64,000 nt of DNA from Hydrogenovibrio sp965140365 (GTDB lineage: Bacteria; Pseudomonadota; Gammaproteobacteria; Thiomicrospirales; Thiomicrospiraceae). The notes beneath the pieces are model-generated. The model searched no databases and had not been told where the DNA came from. It worked only from the letters and a program-made list of their open reading frames with translations. Each line of letters opens with the position of its first letter. The stretch's first letter is position 1. Location of the stretch: assembly GCA_965140365.1 (NCBI GenBank), contig OZ223196.1; one strand, written 5' to 3'. A program made the translations under genes and the position numbers. Positions 25,926 through 35,476 of the stretch are shown piece by piece.

Positions 25926-28780
25926 TATTTCACCTCCTGACAGACGGGATTCGCCGTTGGATCATTCGGATGATGCGAGGCGTAACTGAGTTTACCGAGT
26001 TGCACCAGGCTCATGACCGTCGCACCGACGACGACCAGGAAAACCCCTAGGTCAAACGCAATGGCACTGGCCACTTCGAATTCGCCAACCACCGGCCAAT
26101 GCAGATGGGTGAAGGCCGATGTCAGGAACGGATAACCCAGTCCCATCGCCACCAATCCAGTGGAAATGGCAATCAACAGCCCGACACCGATGGACCAATG
26201 CATGTCAACCTTGATGCGCTGGCTGGTCCATTGAATGCCGTTGGCCAGGTATTGGACAATCAGCGCCACCGACGCGATTAAACCGGCGATAAAGCCGCCA
26301 CCTGGTAAGTTATGACCGCGCAGGAAGATAAACACCGCCACCAGCAACATCAGCGGCAAGAGCAATCGGGTCAGGGTTTGCATGATTAATGGATGCTTGT
26401 CGGTGTTCCACAAACGGCCCTCGATATCGTTTTTCGGAGCCGGCAGTTTCATGCCTTCCAGCATGGCAAAAACGCCCAGGCCTGCCAGTGCCAATACCAC
26501 GATTTCACCCAAGGTATCGAAGCCACGGAAATCCACTAGTATGACGTTGACCACATTGGTGCCGCCACCGCCCGGAACACTGTTGGCGAGGAAATATTCG
26601 GCGATGGTGCTGTAATCGCGTGTCAATACAGACAAGGTGAAAAGGGTGACACCGATGCCGGTGAAAGCCGCCAGTAAACCGTCACGCCATAAGCGCCCTC
26701 GGCTGGCTTGTCTTGGAGTGTATTGCGGTAGGAAATACAACGCCAGTAATAACAGAACGATGGTCACCACTTCCACCGATAATTGGGTCAACGCCAAATC
26801 CGGCGCAGAGAATTTCACAAAGCCGAGTGAAATCACCAAACCGATGACGCCGATGACAATCAGAGTCAAGAGTCGCTGACGGTGCCAGACCATGGTCAGA
26901 AGACTGATAACCATCAATCCGAGCGCGACGACCAAGGTCACGCCGTCCAACGGCAGTAAGGCACGGTCGCCGAACAAAGCGCCGGGATAGGCTAAGAAGC
27001 CATAGGCACCAATCACCAGTGAGGCTCCGATAATCCAGGCCGAAGCGTTTTGTAATGAGCCTTTGTCGAAGCTTCGGGAAACGCGAATCGAGGCATTAAA
27101 TAATTTCTGTAACCAGAAGTTAAAGTACCGTTTGGCATTGATTCGGCGGAAATAGCGTTTGTAGAAAGCGAAGAAACGCTCGCGACGGAAATACACCAAC
27201 ACCCCGACGGCCATGGCGATAAAGCTCATCATTAATGGGTAATTAAAGCCGTGCCAAATGGCCAGACTGTAAGCCGGTGCCGCTGTTTGCAAAGTGCCCA
27301 TTACCGCCACCTGTAGAATCGGAGCGACGGTGTAGGCAGGGAAAATCCCGACGGCCAAGCAAACAATAACCAAAATATCGACCGGAATTTTCATAAAACG
27401 CGGCGGTTCGTGCGGTGTTTTGGTCAAACCAATCGGTTCGCCGTTAAAGAACACATCGTGGATGAAGCGAATCGAATAAGCCACTGAAAAAATCCCGCCG
27501 ATGGTGACCAGCACCGGAATCATCCAAGCCATGGAGTCGGCATTCGACATTTCCACGGCCTGTTGGAAAAACATTTCCTTACTGAGGAACCCATTCATCA
27601 GCGGCACACCCGCCATGGCGGCCGAGGCGATTATCGCCAACGCGGCGGTGTGCGGCATGTATTTAATCAGACCGTTGAGTTTACGCATGTCGCGTGTGCC
27701 GGTTTCATGGTCAATGATACCCGCCACCATAAACAATGAAGCTTTAAAGGTAGCGTGGTTGATGATGTGGAAAATCGCGGCCACGGCCGCCAGTTGGGTA
27801 CCGAAGCCGAATAATAATGTAATTAGGCCCAAGTGGCTGATGGTAGAATAAGCCAACAGGCCTTTTAAATCGTTTTTGAACAGGGCGGTGTAACCGCCGA
27901 GCAGAAAGGTGATTAAACCGGCCCCGCCGACCAACCAAGACCATTCTGGTGTGCCCGACAAAACGGGAAAGAACCGCGCTAACAGGAAAATGCCGGCTTT
28001 AACCATGGTGGCAGAATGCAGATACGCCGATACTGGCGTTGGGGCGGCCATAGCGTTCGGTAACCAGAAATGGAACGGGAATTGGGCCGATTTGGTGAAA
28101 ACACCTAATAGAATCAATATCAGAATGGGTAAATATAACGGACTGTTGCGAATTTGATCGCCGGCCAGCAAGACGTCCGATAACTGATAACTGCCCACCA
28201 CATGACCTAATAGTAAGACGCCCCCCAGCAAGGCCAAACCGCCGCCGCCGGTGATGGCTAAGGACATGCGTGCGCCTTGACGGGCGTCTTTACGTTGTTG
28301 CCAATAACTGATTAGCAGGAAAGAGGTGATGGACGTCAATTCCCAGAACACCACCATTTGAATCAGGTTTTCCGACAGCACAATCCCGAGCATGGAACCC
28401 ATGAACATCAGCAGATAGGAGAAGAAACGCCCCATGCAGTCTTTAGCGGCCAGGTAATAACGGGCATAGAAAATAACCAGTAATCCGATAATCAGAATCA
28501 GCAGGGCAAACAGTAAGGCGAGGCCGTCCAGACGGAAAGCGAAGTGCAGTCCGATGGAATGAATCCAAGGCCAACTTTGAATCAAGGTTTCACCTTGGAA
28601 CGGCAAGGAAGCCGACGGCATCAGAAACGCCAATGAAAGGATGGCAACACCGCCGCTGGTCCAAGCCGCGGCCAGACGGTTCAGCTTGGAAGCCCACGCC
28701 GCCAAAATGGCGCCGAAAAAGGGAAGAAGCACCACGATGGGAAGATTAAAGGCCAATAGATTCATAATAATCAGATTCAC
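25925..28780 (-). CDS. mrpA: Na+/H+ antiporter subunit MrpA with fused MrpB domain
   Basis: A 951-residue fusion. The NuoL-like MrpA part (about 1-800) has the key residues in VVFWELTSITSFLLI (Glu) and FTKSAQFPFHFWLPNAMAAPTPVSAYLHSATMVKAG is the conserved helix 7-8 block. The C-terminal part (about 805-930, HKHPLIMQTLTRLLLPLMLL...RGHNLPGGGFIAGL) is the MrpB-like domain, which explains why there is no separate mrpB gene. The operon exchanges cytoplasmic Na+ for H+, relevant to a marine or alkaline habitat. Start may be GTG 28780 or ATG 28765; neither has a strong ribosome-binding site. Confidence 0.94.
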   Translation of the reverse strand: MNLIIMNLLAFNLPIVVLLPFFGAILAAWASKLNRLAAAWTSGGVAILSLAFLMPSASLPFQGETLIQSWPWIHSIGLHFAFRLDGLALLFALLILIIGLLVIFYARYYLAAKDCMGRFFSYLLMFMGSMLGIVLSENLIQMVVFWELTSITSFLLISYWQQRKDARQGARMSLAITGGGGLALLGGVLLLGHVVGSYQLSDVLLAGDQIRNSPLYLPILILILLGVFTKSAQFPFHFWLPNAMAAPTPVSAYLHSATMVKAGIFLLARFFPVLSGTPEWSWLVGGAGLITFLLGGYTALFKNDLKGLLAYSTISHLGLITLLFGFGTQLAAVAAIFHIINHATFKASLFMVAGIIDHETGTRDMRKLNGLIKYMPHTAALAIIASAAMAGVPLMNGFLSKEMFFQQAVEMSNADSMAWMIPVLVTIGGIFSVAYSIRFIHDVFFNGEPIGLTKTPHEPPRFMKIPVDILVIVCLAVGIFPAYTVAPILQVAVMGTLQTAAPAYSLAIWHGFNYPLMMSFIAMAVGVLVYFRRERFFAFYKRYFRRINAKRYFNFWLQKLFNASIRVSRSFDKGSLQNASAWIIGASLVIGAYGFLAYPGALFGDRALLPLDGVTLVVALGLMVISLLTMVWHRQRLLTLIVIGVIGLVISLGFVKFSAPDLALTQLSVEVVTIVLLLLALYFLPQYTPRQASRGRLWRDGLLAAFTGIGVTLFTLSVLTRDYSTIAEYFLANSVPGGGGTNVVNVILVDFRGFDTLGEIVVLALAGLGVFAMLEGMKLPAPKNDIEGRLWNTDKHPLIMQTLTRLLLPLMLLVAVFIFLRGHNLPGGGFIAGLIASVALIVQYLANGIQWTSQRIKVDMHWSIGVGLLIAISTGLVAMGLGYPFLTSAFTHLHWPVVGEFEVASAIAFDLGVFLVVVGATVMSLVQLGKLSYASHHPNDPTANPVCQEVK

Positions 28781-28961
28781 TATAAAAGCAGTTTATAACC
28801 TGAAAAGGTTACCATAAAGTGCCAGCGAGTCAATGTTTTAGCGGTTTTTCTGCCAATTTTAATCCTGTTACCAGAAAAAATTTTCAATGGGGTTCTGTAA
28901 GTTGGTTTACTTTGCCGAAAATTCGGATAGGATTGGAGTTTTCAAGCCGGAAAATCTCGTC

Positions 28962-30752
28962 ATGAACCCGATGGAACTGTCTTCGAACGCCCGACAACAT
29001 TTTAAAACCCTCGTTTTGTTTACCTTGTTACTCAGTGTGACGGGTTGGGTCATGGCCGCGGACGATTATGTTGTGGAATTGGATTGGCCAAGTATGATTA
29101 TGTCGTTGCTTGGCGGTTTGGCGTTGTTCCTGTTCGGTCTCGATTTGATGATTAAAGGCTTGTTGGCGGTGGCCGGTGAGCGCATGAAACAATTGTTGGA
29201 AAAACTCACCGTCAATCGTGTGACCGGCGCACTTTCTGGGACGCTGGTCACGGCGGTGATTCAATCGTCCTCGGTGACGACGGTTCTGGTCGTAGGGTTT
29301 GTTTCCGCTGGGTTAATGACGGTGACTCAGGCGGCCGGGGTCATTATGGGAGCCAATCTCGGGACCACCATTACCGCGCAAATCGTGGCGTTTAAAATCA
29401 CCAATCTGGCGTTATTAATGATTGCGGTCGGGTTTGTGATTCAGTTTGTGGGTAAGTTGAGTCGAACACGTCATCTGGGGGAATTGATTCTCGGACTGGG
29501 TTTGATTTTCTTTGGTATGAACGTCATGAGCGACGCCATGTATCCATTACGCAGTTACGAACCCTTTTTGAATTTAATGGTGGAAATGCAGAATCCGTTT
29601 TATGGGATTCTGGTTGGGTTGGTGTTCACCGCGCTGGTGCAATCCTCTTCCGCCACCATTGGGATCGTGATTGTGATGGCGAGTAACGGCTTTTTGACCT
29701 TACCGGCGGGGATTGCCTTGTCGATGGGGGCGGATATCGGCACCTGCGTGACGGCGATGTTGGCCGCCATCGGAAAATCTCGCGATGCGGTGCGTTCGGC
29801 GATGATTCATGTCGGCTTTAATGTGCTTGGGGTGTTGATCTGGTTGCCGTTTATTTCCGTTTTGGCCTATTTAACAGTGTCTATTTCGCCGTCGGTTACA
29901 CCGGATATCATCACTATGGACACCTTAGCGGAAAACACCCCGCGTGAAATCGCCAATGCCAACACGATTTTCAAATTGTCCGCCTTGTTACTGTTTTTGC
30001 CGATGGTGCCTTTGTTTGTCTGGGCGGTCTATAAGCTGTATCCGGTGGTGGAAGACGAAACCAACCAGCGCGAAATCAAACCCAAGTTTCTTGATAAAGG
30101 GCTTTTGTCGGCACCGACGATGGCGCTGGATGCGGTGGAAATGGAAATCGACAGTTTCCGGCAGCGCTTGAGCAGTCTTTTCAACCATGCCGTCCAGGCC
30201 GATTCGATTACGTTGGATAAATTGACCTTTGAAGATAAATACGTGGAACGGTTAAAGAGCTATCAGCATCAAATACTGCTGTATCTGGGTAAAATCAGTG
30301 AAGCGGACCTGGACGAAGCCTTGCAAAATCGTTATCTGAAATTGATTACGGTGGTTAATATTCTCGAATCGATGGTGGAAACCATCGATAATGGCATAGT
30401 GCTCGCTAAACACAAAGCCTTCGAGAACAAGTTTAAACCGAGTGAAACCATGACGAATTTACTCGGCAATCTGGCGAAAGAGGTGGGGAAGGGGATGGAC
30501 AATGCACTATTGTCGCTCACTGAAAAAAGTGAAGACAAAGCCATGTTGGTGTTGTCGGTGAAATCGACCATTGATCATTTGATTCAGGAAGCTTTGAAAC
30601 ACCAAGCACGTTACCTGAAAGCCGACGCGCAACGTATGATGATTTTTCGGTTGGAAATGCAATTGGTGGATGCATTCAAACGTATGCATACCTTGTCGAA
30701 ACGCATTGCACGTTATCAAATGAGTACGGCAACGGAACAAGATAAAAACTGA
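28962..30752 (+). CDS. Na+/phosphate cotransporter, NptA/YjbB type with PhoU-like tail
   Basis: A 596-residue protein. The membrane half carries the duplicated Na/Pi-cotransporter signature: TAVIQSSSVTTVLVVGFV (about 85-100) and TALVQSSSATIGIVIVMA (about 225-240), the two QSSS repeats forming the substrate site. From about residue 400 a cytoplasmic helical PhoU-like domain follows (SFRQRLSSLFNHAV; IDHLIQEALKHQARY). A weak GGAAAA precedes the ATG at 28962; an ATG at 28887 would add 25 residues. It is divergent from the mrp operon, whose Na+ gradient could drive it. Confidence 0.88.
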   Translation: MNPMELSSNARQHFKTLVLFTLLLSVTGWVMAADDYVVELDWPSMIMSLLGGLALFLFGLDLMIKGLLAVAGERMKQLLEKLTVNRVTGALSGTLVTAVIQSSSVTTVLVVGFVSAGLMTVTQAAGVIMGANLGTTITAQIVAFKITNLALLMIAVGFVIQFVGKLSRTRHLGELILGLGLIFFGMNVMSDAMYPLRSYEPFLNLMVEMQNPFYGILVGLVFTALVQSSSATIGIVIVMASNGFLTLPAGIALSMGADIGTCVTAMLAAIGKSRDAVRSAMIHVGFNVLGVLIWLPFISVLAYLTVSISPSVTPDIITMDTLAENTPREIANANTIFKLSALLLFLPMVPLFVWAVYKLYPVVEDETNQREIKPKFLDKGLLSAPTMALDAVEMEIDSFRQRLSSLFNHAVQADSITLDKLTFEDKYVERLKSYQHQILLYLGKISEADLDEALQNRYLKLITVVNILESMVETIDNGIVLAKHKAFENKFKPSETMTNLLGNLAKEVGKGMDNALLSLTEKSEDKAMLVLSVKSTIDHLIQEALKHQARYLKADAQRMMIFRLEMQLVDAFKRMHTLSKRIARYQMSTATEQDKN

Positions 30753-30769
30753 AAAATTAATTACTTAAA

Positions 30770-30929
30770 GAGAGCTTTGCATGAGGTGGATGCACGGCTA
30801 AAAATGGCTAAAATCTTCCTGAATGTCGTTGAAAAACTCGTTAATAGCCAGCTATTAGCTTCGTTTCCCGCCTAATTCAGAAAAATTTTATCTCATTTTT
30901 TACTCGCACCCCACTCGTACAAAGCTCTC
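30770..30929. mobile_element. 160-bp MITE-like element, copy 2, with target duplication
   Basis: Same 160-bp element as at 22588, in the same orientation, with about ten base differences. It is flanked by TTAAA on both sides (30765-30769 and 30930-30934), a direct repeat expected of transposition; if the outermost A/T pair belongs to the element, the duplication is TAA instead, as in some IS5-family groups. It lies 18 bases after the Na/Pi cotransporter and 18 bases before a lipoprotein gene, so its right end may influence that gene's leader. Confidence 0.85.
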
Positions 30930-30947
30930 TTAAAAGAGGAAATTCGC

Positions 30948-31196
30948 ATGAAACGCATAATCTTAATTGGATTGACGGCATTGGCTCTGAGCGCTTGCGG
31001 TAATAAACAGTTTGTGAAAAAAGCCGATCAAACCCAAGATCAATTTCGTAATGATATGAATTACTGCAAAGGTGAAGCGCTGGGCGCCTGGGATGATCGT
31101 AACGGCGTGTCGCAAATCAATTTGCGCAGTCAAACGTCCGGGCAAATGTCCTACGAAGACTGCATGTTGCAAATGGGATATGAACAGGCCAAATAA
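30948..31196 (+). CDS. Small lipoprotein, unknown function
   Basis: An 82-residue protein with a lipoprotein signal peptide (LTALALSAC, Cys17) and a short polar body with two further cysteines (NYCKGE and EDCMLQMGY), which could form a disulfide. AGAGGA lies about eight bases before the ATG. A MITE-like element lies directly upstream. No family is recognised. Confidence 0.7.
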   Translation: MKRIILIGLTALALSACGNKQFVKKADQTQDQFRNDMNYCKGEALGAWDDRNGVSQINLRSQTSGQMSYEDCMLQMGYEQAK

Positions 31197-31203
31197 GTTG
31201 GTT

Positions 31204-31440
31204 TTATAAATCCTGTTTGACGTAGTGAATCAGATTTTCCGGCTGCGTCATTTCTGTATTGGCGTGGTCGCTAACATGGATTTCGTATTCGGTAAAATGG
31301 CCGTCTTCCTGTTCCAGTAATTGTTCCGCCACTTTTTTCAGATAGTCTTTATCATTGTGTTTGGTTTTAAATACCAAGCCATGCTTTCCAGTCACTTTCA
31401 GTACATAATGCGAAGCATTGACCTCGGGTTCCTTAATCAT
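31204..31440 (-). CDS. Small hypothetical protein
   Basis: A 78-residue soluble, charged protein with alternating strand and helix propensity (HYVLKVTGKHGLVFKT; DYLKKVAEQLLEQ). Five bases downstream of yjbQ in the same direction, so probably cotranscribed. I recognise no domain. Confidence 0.6.
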   Translation of the reverse strand: MIKEPEVNASHYVLKVTGKHGLVFKTKHNDKDYLKKVAEQLLEQEDGHFTEYEIHVSDHANTEMTQPENLIHYVKQDL

Positions 31441-31445
31441 CTTGT

Positions 31446-31865
31446 TTAATCTCCCTGAAGCGTGACCACCACTTGGCGATTAAAACGCCCAGTGCGGTGT
31501 TCGTATAAAAAAAGGCCTTGCCAGGTACCCATATTCAACTGCCCGTTGGTGATTGGGATGGTATGGCTGGTTTCCGTTAAAAGGGTGCGGATGTGACCCG
31601 ACATATCGTCGTCCCCTTCGTAATTATGGCGATAATTGGCATCGCCGTCGACAATGTGTTTTTGCATCCAATATTCAATGTCTTCGCGTACCGTCGGGTC
31701 GGCATTTTCGGTAATGATCAGCGACGCCGAGGTATGTTGGCAGAACACATGACATAATCCGACATTCATGCCCGATTTTCCGATCACCTGATTGATGTCC
31801 GGCGTAATATTGAAGGTACCTCGGTTTGGATTGTTAAAGGTTAAAGTCGTTTGATAGGTTTTCAT
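31446..31865 (-). CDS. yjbQ: YjbQ/UPF0047-family protein
   Basis: A 139-residue protein of the YjbQ family, some of whose members have weak thiamine-phosphate synthase activity in vitro. Conserved residues are evident: CQHTSASLIITENADPTV (His/Ser cluster), DANYRHNYEGDDDMSGHIRTLL, and GQLNMGTWQGLFLYEHR. The start at 31865 gives the usual length; upstream ATGs at 31883 and 31934 would add non-conserved residues. Confidence 0.9.
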   Translation of the reverse strand: MKTYQTTLTFNNPNRGTFNITPDINQVIGKSGMNVGLCHVFCQHTSASLIITENADPTVREDIEYWMQKHIVDGDANYRHNYEGDDDMSGHIRTLLTETSHTIPITNGQLNMGTWQGLFLYEHRTGRFNRQVVVTLQGD

Positions 31866-32050
31866 AAATCCACTTTGTTTCATTCTGTGTTCGTTCGTTT
31901 TCAATAGGTTAAATCTAGCATATAAGCCTTGCAACGCCTAGGGTAAATATAATCGGCCCCTAAGATTCCAATGATTAGGGTTTTTCATCCGTTTCGTGAA
32001 CGGTATAATCCTGTAAACCTTTTTGACTATATAAAAACATCGGACTGTTT

Positions 32051-34090
32051 ATGAACCCATTGCTGCAAATCGACCAATTACCGGATTTTCAATCGTTTCA
32101 CGTGGAACACATTCAACCGGCGGTGGACACGCTTTTAGCCGAAAACCGGCAAGCCATTGAGGCCTTGGTTGAGGATCCAGCCGAGCCAAGTTGGGAAAAT
32201 TTTGTCGAGCCGTTGGAAGCGCTCGACAATCGTCTGGAACGTGTTTGGGGGCCGGTCGGGCATTTAGATGCGGTCAAAAACAGCGATGACTGGCATGCGG
32301 CTTACACCGGCTGTTTGGAAAGCATCACCGATTACTATACACAAGTCGGGCAAAACAAAGGATTGTTCAAAAAATTTGAACAAGTGGCCCAGTCTGAAGC
32401 GTTTGAATCTTATTCGTTGGCCCAGAAAAAAGTGGTGGAAAACGCGCTGCGCGATTTTCGTTTGTCCGGCATTGATTTGCCGAAAGACCAACAAGCGGAG
32501 TACAAACGCTTGTCTCAGGAACTGTCTCAACTGAGCAGTCAGTTCGGCAACAACGTTTTGAAAAGTACCCAGGCCTGGTCAAAATCGGTGGAAGATGAAG
32601 TCGAGTTGGCCGGTTTGCCGGAAAGTGCTTTGGGCTTGTTGCAACAGTTGGCGCAGCAAAAAGGACAATCCGGTTGGTTGGTGACCTTGGATTTTCCATC
32701 GTATCTGGCGGTGATGACCCATGCCGACAACCGCGATTTGCGCGAAGAAGTCTATCGCGCTTTTGCCACCCGCGCTTCCGAACAGGCCGCCGATCCGCAA
32801 TACGACAATTCCGACAATATCCGTAAGATTCTCCAGTTGCGTCACGAAAAAGCCCAGTTATTGGGCTTCAACGATTACGCCGAGCTGTCGCTGGCGACCA
32901 AAATGGCCGATTCCAGCGAGCAGGTCATCGGTTTTTTGCGTGATCTGGCGACCAAATCGAAACCGCAAGCGGAGGAGGAATTGGCCACGCTGGCGGATTT
33001 CGCCCGTCGTGAACTTGGGCTGGACGATTTGCAGCCTTGGGATGTGACCTATGCGTCGGAAAAATTCAAAAACGCCACTTTGTCCTTGTCGCAGGAAAAA
33101 CTGCGTCCGTATTTTCCGGTCACCAAAGTGCTGGCCGGTTTGTTCAAAATCACTCAAACCTTGTTCGATGTGCAGGTCGTGGAAAAACAAACGGTACCGG
33201 TTTGGCACGACGATGTGCGTTATTTCGAGATTTTGAATGCCACCGGCGAGCCTATCGCGGCCTTTTATCTGGACTTGTATGCGCGTGAAAACAAGCGCGG
33301 CGGGGCCTGGATGGATTCGGCCATCAGCCGATGGCGTCACCCGAAAGGCGATTTACAGGCACCGGTGGCCTATCTGGTGTGTAATTTCACTCCGCCGGTC
33401 GGCGACAAACCGGCCTGCTTGACGCACGACGAAGTCACGACCCTGTTCCACGAATTCGGCCACGGTCTGCATCACATGTTGACGGAAATGGAGCATTTCG
33501 ATGTGTCCGGCATCAACGGTGTGCCGTGGGATGCGGTGGAGCTGCCATCGCAGTTTATGGAAAACTTCTGTTGGGAACGGGAAGGCATTGACGAAATCAC
33601 CGCGCACATCGACAGCGGCGAGACCTTGCCGTCCGATTTGTTCGAGGCCTTGCAGCAAAGCCGTGGTTTCCAGTCGGCGATGATGATGGTGCGCCAGTTG
33701 GAATTCGCCCTGTTCGATTTCCTCGCTCATGCCGATTATCAACCGGACGCGCCGCAGCCGATTTTGGCATTGGCCAAGCAGGTACGTGATGAAGTGGCGG
33801 TGATTCAACCGCCGGCGTATCATCGTTTTCCGCAGAGCTTCAGTCATATTTTCGCGGGCGGTTATGCGGCCGGTTACTTCAGTTACAAATGGGCGGAAGT
33901 CTTGTCGTCCGATGCGTTCAGCCTGTTTGAGGAAAAAGGGGTGCTGAATCCAGAAATCGGCGTGAAGTTCCGCAACACCATTTTATCGGCCGGCGGTTCG
34001 GTACATCCGATGACGTTGTTCAAAGCCTTCCGCGGCCGGGAACCGCAAATTGATGCTTTGTTGCGTCATTCAGGCATCAAAGCGGCCTAG
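32051..34090 (+). CDS. prlC: Oligopeptidase A (M3 zinc metallopeptidase)
   Basis: A cytoplasmic peptidase that degrades short peptides including cleaved signal peptides. The 679-residue protein has the zinc site His467-Glu-Phe-Gly-His471 in TTLFHEFGHGLHHML, and the third ligand in a downstream GVPWDAVELPSQFMENF block (Glu in VELPSQ). The length is typical. Preceded by a 185-base divergent region with yjbQ and ended by a palindromic terminator. Confidence 0.96.
   Translation: MNPLLQIDQLPDFQSFHVEHIQPAVDTLLAENRQAIEALVEDPAEPSWENFVEPLEALDNRLERVWGPVGHLDAVKNSDDWHAAYTGCLESITDYYTQVGQNKGLFKKFEQVAQSEAFESYSLAQKKVVENALRDFRLSGIDLPKDQQAEYKRLSQELSQLSSQFGNNVLKSTQAWSKSVEDEVELAGLPESALGLLQQLAQQKGQSGWLVTLDFPSYLAVMTHADNRDLREEVYRAFATRASEQAADPQYDNSDNIRKILQLRHEKAQLLGFNDYAELSLATKMADSSEQVIGFLRDLATKSKPQAEEELATLADFARRELGLDDLQPWDVTYASEKFKNATLSLSQEKLRPYFPVTKVLAGLFKITQTLFDVQVVEKQTVPVWHDDVRYFEILNATGEPIAAFYLDLYARENKRGGAWMDSAISRWRHPKGDLQAPVAYLVCNFTPPVGDKPACLTHDEVTTLFHEFGHGLHHMLTEMEHFDVSGINGVPWDAVELPSQFMENFCWEREGIDEITAHIDSGETLPSDLFEALQQSRGFQSAMMMVRQLEFALFDFLAHADYQPDAPQPILALAKQVRDEVAVIQPPAYHRFPQSFSHIFAGGYAAGYFSYKWAEVLSSDAFSLFEEKGVLNPEIGVKFRNTILSAGGSVHPMTLFKAFRGREPQIDALLRHSGIKAA
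32569..32578. repeat. CCAGGCCTGG palindrome inside prlC
   Basis: Exact copy, in frame as Thr-Gln-Ala-Trp. Confidence 0.85.
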
Positions 34091-34107
34091 TCCTAGTCCA
34101 GCTTCCA

Positions 34108-34132
34108 AAACCGCCCAGGCCTGGGCGGTTTA
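34108..34132. terminator. Palindromic terminator after prlC
   Basis: Inverted repeat AAACCGCCCAGG / CCTGGGCGGTTT centred on CCAGGCCTGG (34115-34124), 18 bases after the prlC stop and 13 before the stop of the convergent cupin gene. It also marks the left edge of the AT-rich island. Confidence 0.85.
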
Positions 34133-34144
34133 TTGATTTTTTGA

Positions 34145-34597
34145 CTATTGCATTTGTTTGAGCAATGCGGGATTAAGTTGTTCTGGTGGTATAAATGTAA
34201 ATATGATACTTGTATCATTATCGCGCGCAGCCATCCAGTAGGTGTCATTTGATGCCATTAAGATTACATCGCCAGGTTGATAAGTTTTTTCTTTCGTTGG
34301 ATCAACGGTTTCGCCTACACCATAATATAAAGTGCCTTGAATAACGATACCAACCCGAACAGCCTTGTTACCGGGCTTGTGTGGGGAGCCAACTTCTCCT
34401 TTTTTAAATGAACGTAACATCATTAAGCTATGGCCATTGGTCTTTTTGGCAAGTTGAGCGATGGTGCCAGTGCTTTTAGGGTGTTTTTCAACTTTTTCTA
34501 GGTTGGCTTCAACCGTGTTAAGCAGCATTGATTCATTTTTTGCGATAGCAGAATAGCTTGTGAATACTGCCAAAGTTAAGAAAATAATTCGTTTCAC
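34145..34597 (-). CDS. Exported cupin-domain protein
   Basis: A 150-residue protein with a signal peptide (RIIFLTLAVFTSYSAIA-KNE) and one cupin domain (about 60-145): SPHKPGNKAVRVGIVIQGTLYYGVG and YQPGDVILMASNDTYWMA. The GTG start is chosen because GGAG lies six bases upstream; an ATG four codons earlier has none. The metal-binding histidines of typical cupins are partly missing. It is the last gene of the minus-strand block behind the TonB-dependent receptor and shares its low GC content. Confidence 0.65.
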   Translation of the reverse strand: MKRIIFLTLAVFTSYSAIAKNESMLLNTVEANLEKVEKHPKSTGTIAQLAKKTNGHSLMMLRSFKKGEVGSPHKPGNKAVRVGIVIQGTLYYGVGETVDPTKEKTYQPGDVILMASNDTYWMAARDNDTSIIFTFIPPEQLNPALLKQMQ

Positions 34598-34673
34598 ATT
34601 AAACTCCATTGGTTGAATTAGACAGTAAAAATAAAATTAACTAAATACGACAAGGTGTATGTAATTAAAATTT

Positions 34674-35438
34674 TCAATTTTTAAAGTGATTAATTGTTTG
34701 TTTATAAGTTTGCGCTAATTGCCAGGCCTGTTGATTAACTGAGGTTTCTACCAACTGTTTAAAAGCAGTTTGTTCTTTTGGTTTTTCGTTAATGAGTTGT
34801 TTAACTTGAAATATTAAACCAGCTACTTTTAGAAGTGATTCATGTTCTATTTTGTCTATAAAATTCCGTAAATCGTTTTCACTGGCTTGTTGTATTAGAT
34901 ACCGGTTTACATGGCTATTCAGTTCGAATAGTGTGGTAAGTTGTGTTCCATTCGCTTCGGTTACCTGTTGTTGGATAAGGTCATTAAGGTTGTAGCGTGC
35001 ACTAAGAACCAGCGCATGGGAACGTAAAAAATCGGCAATAACCCATTCAAGTTGATTAGATGTGTGCAGCAATGTTTGGGCTTGTTGAGTTAAATCAGTC
35101 CGTACTGACTCAGGCAATGCTGCAGGAGGATGAGCTAAAGCTTTTGCATGACGAATGAGTTCGATATGTTCATACTGTAAAAAATCATAGTGTGCAACTT
35201 CACCTGTTTGAATGCGGTTCATTTCATAAATCAATTTTGGTTGGGCACTTGTTACTTTTCTTAATGCTTCAAGATAATCTTGGTGGTGAGAGGGATTGAT
35301 TGTTTGTGTCGGTGGTTTATCGTTGATGGAATCCTTTGAGAAAGTCTCTTGATTACAGGCGCTTAAAGCGCTAGTGAACAATATGATTAAATATCCACGA
35401 ATGAATAACCGGTTCAACAGCTTATTAAAATTTTTCAT
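34674..35438 (-). CDS. Lipoprotein, helical, unknown function
   Basis: A 254-residue protein with a lipobox (LSAC, Cys28) preceded by a hydrophobic helix. The mature part looks all-helical and includes HYDFLQYEHIELIRHAKALAHPP (about 83-105), rich in histidines that could bind metal or heme. It sits 38 bases downstream of a di-heme peroxidase in the same direction, which suggests a partner or substrate relationship, as in the MbnH-MbnP arrangement, though it has no sequence resemblance to MbnP. Confidence 0.65.
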   Translation of the reverse strand: MKNFNKLLNRLFIRGYLIILFTSALSACNQETFSKDSINDKPPTQTINPSHHQDYLEALRKVTSAQPKLIYEMNRIQTGEVAHYDFLQYEHIELIRHAKALAHPPAALPESVRTDLTQQAQTLLHTSNQLEWVIADFLRSHALVLSARYNLNDLIQQQVTEANGTQLTTLFELNSHVNRYLIQQASENDLRNFIDKIEHESLLKVAGLIFQVKQLINEKPKEQTAFKQLVETSVNQQAWQLAQTYKQTINHFKN

Positions 35439-35476
35439 GTTTTTTATCCGAATACGTGATGCAATATTTTGTTTTG

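Noticed and set aside
32094..32109. Third parS-like sequence CGTTTCACGTGGAACA in prlC
   Set aside because: Two mismatches break the inner palindrome, and the codons encode a conserved-looking FHVEHI segment, so it is probably chance.
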